Positions 61,207-64,000 of a stretch of DNA of 64,000 nucleotides are shown here, piece after piece (within the stretch, counting starts at the first letter, position 1; each line of letters begins with the position of its first letter). The stretch is from Acridotheres tristis (lineage: Eukaryota; Chordata; Aves; Passeriformes; Sturnidae), in NCBI GenBank assembly GCA_037013685.1, contig CM072909.1, positions 744,001-808,000 of the forward strand, read 5' to 3'. Below the pieces are notes generated by a model, which worked only from the letters and a program-made list of their open reading frames with translations, was not told the origin of the DNA and ran no database searches. The position numbers were made by a program, and so were the translations under genes.

Positions 61207-63046
61207 ATGATGCCATCGCGGACCAACCTCTCTGCTGGGATTCCCAGTAGCAAAGTCAAATATTCCAAACTCTCCAGCACCGATGATGGATACATTGACC
61301 TGCAGGTAAAAAGTGGGGAAGGAAACTGTAAAACCACAGGATGGGCAGCCACAGCTTGGCCTTGCACAGGCAGCTGCTACTCGTGCATCTCTGGTGGAGC
61401 AGCTGCAGCTCAGAGAGGGACAAAGCCGGGTGGGAGCCAAACCCTCAGCCCTTCCCCTCTGGAAAGCCCAAAGAGCATTCCTTCCTCCAGGACTGGGAGG
61501 AAGGGCTGGATCAGCAGGGTCCCATGGGCAGAATTCCTCCTGGAAGGGCCATTACAGAACCTGGCAGCAGAGCTGCTGCAGAACTTTGTCCCGTGTCACC
61601 TGTGCCAGCTGTGGGGTCACATCTGTGCTGCGCTGGGAGGGGAGCTGTGCTGAGTTCAGCTGCTCAATATTTGGATTTTTCCATCCAGTTCAAGAAGAGC
61701 CCACCCAAAATCCCCTACAAGGCCATTGCACTGGCTGTGGTGCTCTTCATGATTGGGACCTTCCTCATCATCATCGGAGCCCTGCTGCTGGCAGGGTACA
61801 TCAGCAAAGGGGTGAGTGCTTCTGCCACTGGTCCTGCCCTGTCCTCAGAGCTGCCCTGAGCCCTCACTGGCCATCAGGTGACAGGAAACAGCCTCAAGTT
61901 GCACCAGGGGAGGTTTAAATTCAAAATTAGGAAAGGTTTGTCCTGGAAGGGGTGGGAAAGGCCTGGCACAGCTGCAGTGGTGGAGTCCCCATGCCTGGGG
62001 ATATTCAGAACACGAGGACGTGGCACTCGAGGACATGGGTTAGTGGTGACCCTGGGGGTGGTGCTGGGTCATGGTTGGATTTGATGACCTGGAAGGTCTT
62101 TTCCAGCCTCAAGGATCCTGTGATCATGTTCAGTGTATAACTTCAGAGCCACAGGAAGTGAGCAGGGAGTTGATTGCCAGCACGGCTTGGCTGTGCTGGC
62201 AGTCCCCTTTCCCTGGGATCCCGCAGTCAGCCTGGCTGGAGCAGGCTCAGAGCTGGGCTGGCCATCTCCAGGGAGGGCTCAGTGTCCCTGGGCAGGTCAC
62301 ATCCCTGTCCTGTCCTGGAGAAATCTCAGCCCGTGCAGATGGTGCAGGGACAGGGAGGAGCTGCCAGACCCTGCGTGGGGCCCGGCAGTGCTTCCCCATC
62401 TGGCTGTGGTTGTGATCCACGGGAAGGGGATCTGCTTCTGCACTTCTGGGTGCTTCTCCTCTGCTCCCTGTGCTGTGGGCTCAGGGTAGGCTGGCAGCTC
62501 TGCCTTATCTCTGTGGCAGCAGCAGCCTCTGGGTTCTATCAGCAGCACTCCAGGCACAGATCCCTGGGCTCGTGCTCGGCCACGCTCGCAGCTCCCAGCC
62601 CTGGCTGCACGTCCGGGGGGGGCCCTGGAGAAGGACGAGGTCCCTTGAGGCCTTCCTGCAGCAAGGAGGAGATGCCAGGACAGGATTAAGCCTGACAACA
62701 GCTGAGATATTTCTGATGGAAGATGGATTTTTATTACTCAGCTCACCTTGGGGATGGATCACAGAACCACGGGATGGTTTGGGTTCAAAGGACCTTACAG
62801 ATCCCCTCATTGGGCAGGGGCACCTTCCCCGACGCCAGGCAGGGTGTGAGAGGGAGGAGAGCCCCTCCTGCAGGTGTCACTGCCCCGGGCTGTCTGTCCT
62901 TGCAGGAGACCGACCGGGCCATCCCCGTGCTGATCATCGGCATCCTGGTGTTCCTGCCGGGCTTTTACCACCTGCGAATCGCCTACTACGCCTCCAAGGG
63001 CTACCGGGGCTACTCCTACGACGACATCCCCGACTTCGACGACTGA
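61207..63046 (+). CDS. TMEM230: Transmembrane protein 230, complete, 3 coding exons
   Basis: TMEM230 is a small two-pass membrane protein of endosomes, secretory and synaptic vesicles involved in vesicle trafficking. Coding exons: 61207-61305, 61689-61811, 62906-63046 (stop TGA 63044-63046). They join in phase 0 to 363 bp, 120 residues, the length of the common human isoform. The N-terminal cytosolic part is [20 protein letters not shown]. The first membrane helix is [20 protein letters not shown] (exon 3), the second [20 protein letters not shown] (exon 4), and the acidic tail ends [10 protein letters not shown]. The start is the first of two adjacent ATGs, 29 bases after an acceptor, so at least one non-coding exon lies upstream. 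It runs in the same direction as PCNA, as in human. No defect is seen. Confidence 0.97.
61918..62125 (+). mobile_element. CR1 LINE 3' end in a TMEM230 intron
   Basis: It has GAAAGGCCTGGCACAGCTGC, GTGGTGGAGTCCCCATGCCT and GTTGGATTTGATGACCTGGA, then AGGTCTTTTCCAGCCTCAAG. This is a different CR1 subfamily pattern from the copies in ARHGAP25. It is sense with the gene. Confidence 0.85.
62752..62832 (-). mobile_element. Short CR1 3' tail, minus orientation
   Basis: GGATCACAGAACCACGGGAT, GGTTTGGGTTCAAAGGACCT and GGGCAGGGGCACCTTCCCC follow the reverse complement of a CR1 terminus. It lies about 75 bases upstream of TMEM230 exon 4. Confidence 0.78.
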
Positions 63047-63495
63047 ACCGTTAATTAATCCTGCTCTAATTAGGTTGGTCAGAGCTGGTAGTTCCCCTGG
63101 ATGCTGGCAGGGCACAGCTGATGTGTGTCCCTTCCTGGGCTTGAGGTGTTGCAGGTTTTCCAGTTTGGGGGGTGGGGGCTCGAGCCCGGCATTGACCAAA
63201 AGGAATTGCAGAGAACTTGGGATTTATTTTTTCCTCTCAGGGTTGCATAATTCTGCTCACTGGGAAGCTCTTCCTGGGCGAGGCAATCCTTGCAATTTTC
63301 CAAAAATAGATGAGCTGGTTTCAGCGGCAGATACTTGTTTTTTCTGTAAATGTTTTCTAGAGTTTACTTTAGCATTCCATGAGATTGTGGTTATTGTTGG
63401 GTTACCTTTGCACACAGACCATAGTTAAATTCTCCTTTTGCTCTCTGTCCATCAGAAATGCTTCCAAACTACTGGTCCTGAGCTTGCCTGGAGTA

Positions 63496-63501
63496 AATAA
63501 A
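63496..63501 (+). terminator. TMEM230: TMEM230 polyadenylation signal
   Basis: AATAAA lies about 450 bases after the stop codon (GAGTAAATAAAGTCTGATGA). It is the first canonical signal downstream, and the resulting 3' UTR length is plausible. Confidence 0.7.
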
Positions 63502-64000
63502 GTCTGATGAAAGGGGGAAAGCAGCACTTGCAGGAAGTGATTTGCACACAGTGCACTTGCTCCACAGCTCCCTGTCAGACTGACCAAGCTCATTTCCTCA
63601 CAAACACATCCTTCCCAAGCGAGCTTTCCCCGTGCCACTGTTGCTTTTGGCAAAATCTGCTCACCCTTCACAAGGACTGGTGTTGGAGTTTGCCTGTTAT
63701 TTAAACAACAAGATGGATGCTGGGAGAAGGGTTGGAAGCCAGACTCAGGTGTCTAAATACCAAAAATCTTGGGCTTGGCAAATGTGGGTATTGGAGACAC
63801 TTGAATTCCAGCTGTTTGTCTTTTGGAGTCCTTTAGTCCTTGTGTAGATAATTTGCTGAGCAGACCTGCCCAGGCCAGTGAAGAGAAGTTCTCTGTGTTC
63901 TCAGTTTGTGCTGAACTCTGGATTGCTTTGCCAGCTTTGCTGATGTGTCATTCAGGGAAAACAGAGTGATGGCTCCACTTCTGTGAGGTAAAAGGAGGCT
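63502..64000. other. Downstream of TMEM230, nothing recognised
   Basis: Ordinary AT-balanced sequence with short open frames only. Longer TMEM230 3' UTR isoforms could extend here. Confidence 0.5.

Overview
The window is vertebrate nuclear DNA, almost certainly from a bird and probably a songbird. The evidence is a set of intron-containing genes with close vertebrate orthologues, many truncated CR1 LINE 3' ends (the dominant avian retroposon), compact introns, and numerous GC-rich minisatellites of the kind common on avian microchromosomes. No prokaryotic features (operons, CRISPR, ribosome binding sites) are present.

Layout. 1-1249: the last coding exon of BMP10 (+), with intron 1 before it and a 3' UTR after it. 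1250-15430: gene-poor DNA with a 1-kb CATCC/ATCATCC simple-repeat array and one arm of a near-identical inverted duplication. 15431-30849: ARHGAP25 (-), 11 coding exons, complete, about 658 codons. 30850-38401: intergenic DNA with the second arm of the inverted duplication and an LTR-like element, then the presumed long 3' UTR of CDS2. 38402-54242: CDS2 (-), 13 coding exons, complete, about 448 codons. 54243-54900: a CpG-rich bidirectional promoter. 54901-57566: PCNA (+), 6 exons, complete, 262 codons. 58780-58980: a CpG-rich probable promoter for TMEM230. 61207-63046: TMEM230 (+), 3 coding exons, complete, 120 codons. All exon borders were placed by hand on GT/AG sites, and the phases join without error in each gene.

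The genes are not a functional operon. BMP10 is a cardiac TGF-beta-family ligand, ARHGAP25 a leukocyte Rac GAP, CDS2 an ER enzyme making CDP-diacylglycerol, PCNA the replication clamp, and TMEM230 an endosomal/vesicle membrane protein. BMP10-ARHGAP25 is tail-to-tail as on human 2p13. CDS2-PCNA-TMEM230 has the human 20p12 order, with CDS2 and PCNA head-to-head. The window therefore joins two blocks that are on different chromosomes in human.

I found no new gene system. The most unusual signal is structural. Three splice sites (ARHGAP25 exon 2 acceptor, ARHGAP25 exon 5 donor, CDS2 exon 2 donor) lie at the edge of tandem repeats whose units each carry a copy of that splice site. Two LTR-like insertions also lie within about 35-85 bp of ARHGAP25 exons, and a roughly 415-bp inverted repeat of about 99% identity brackets most of ARHGAP25.
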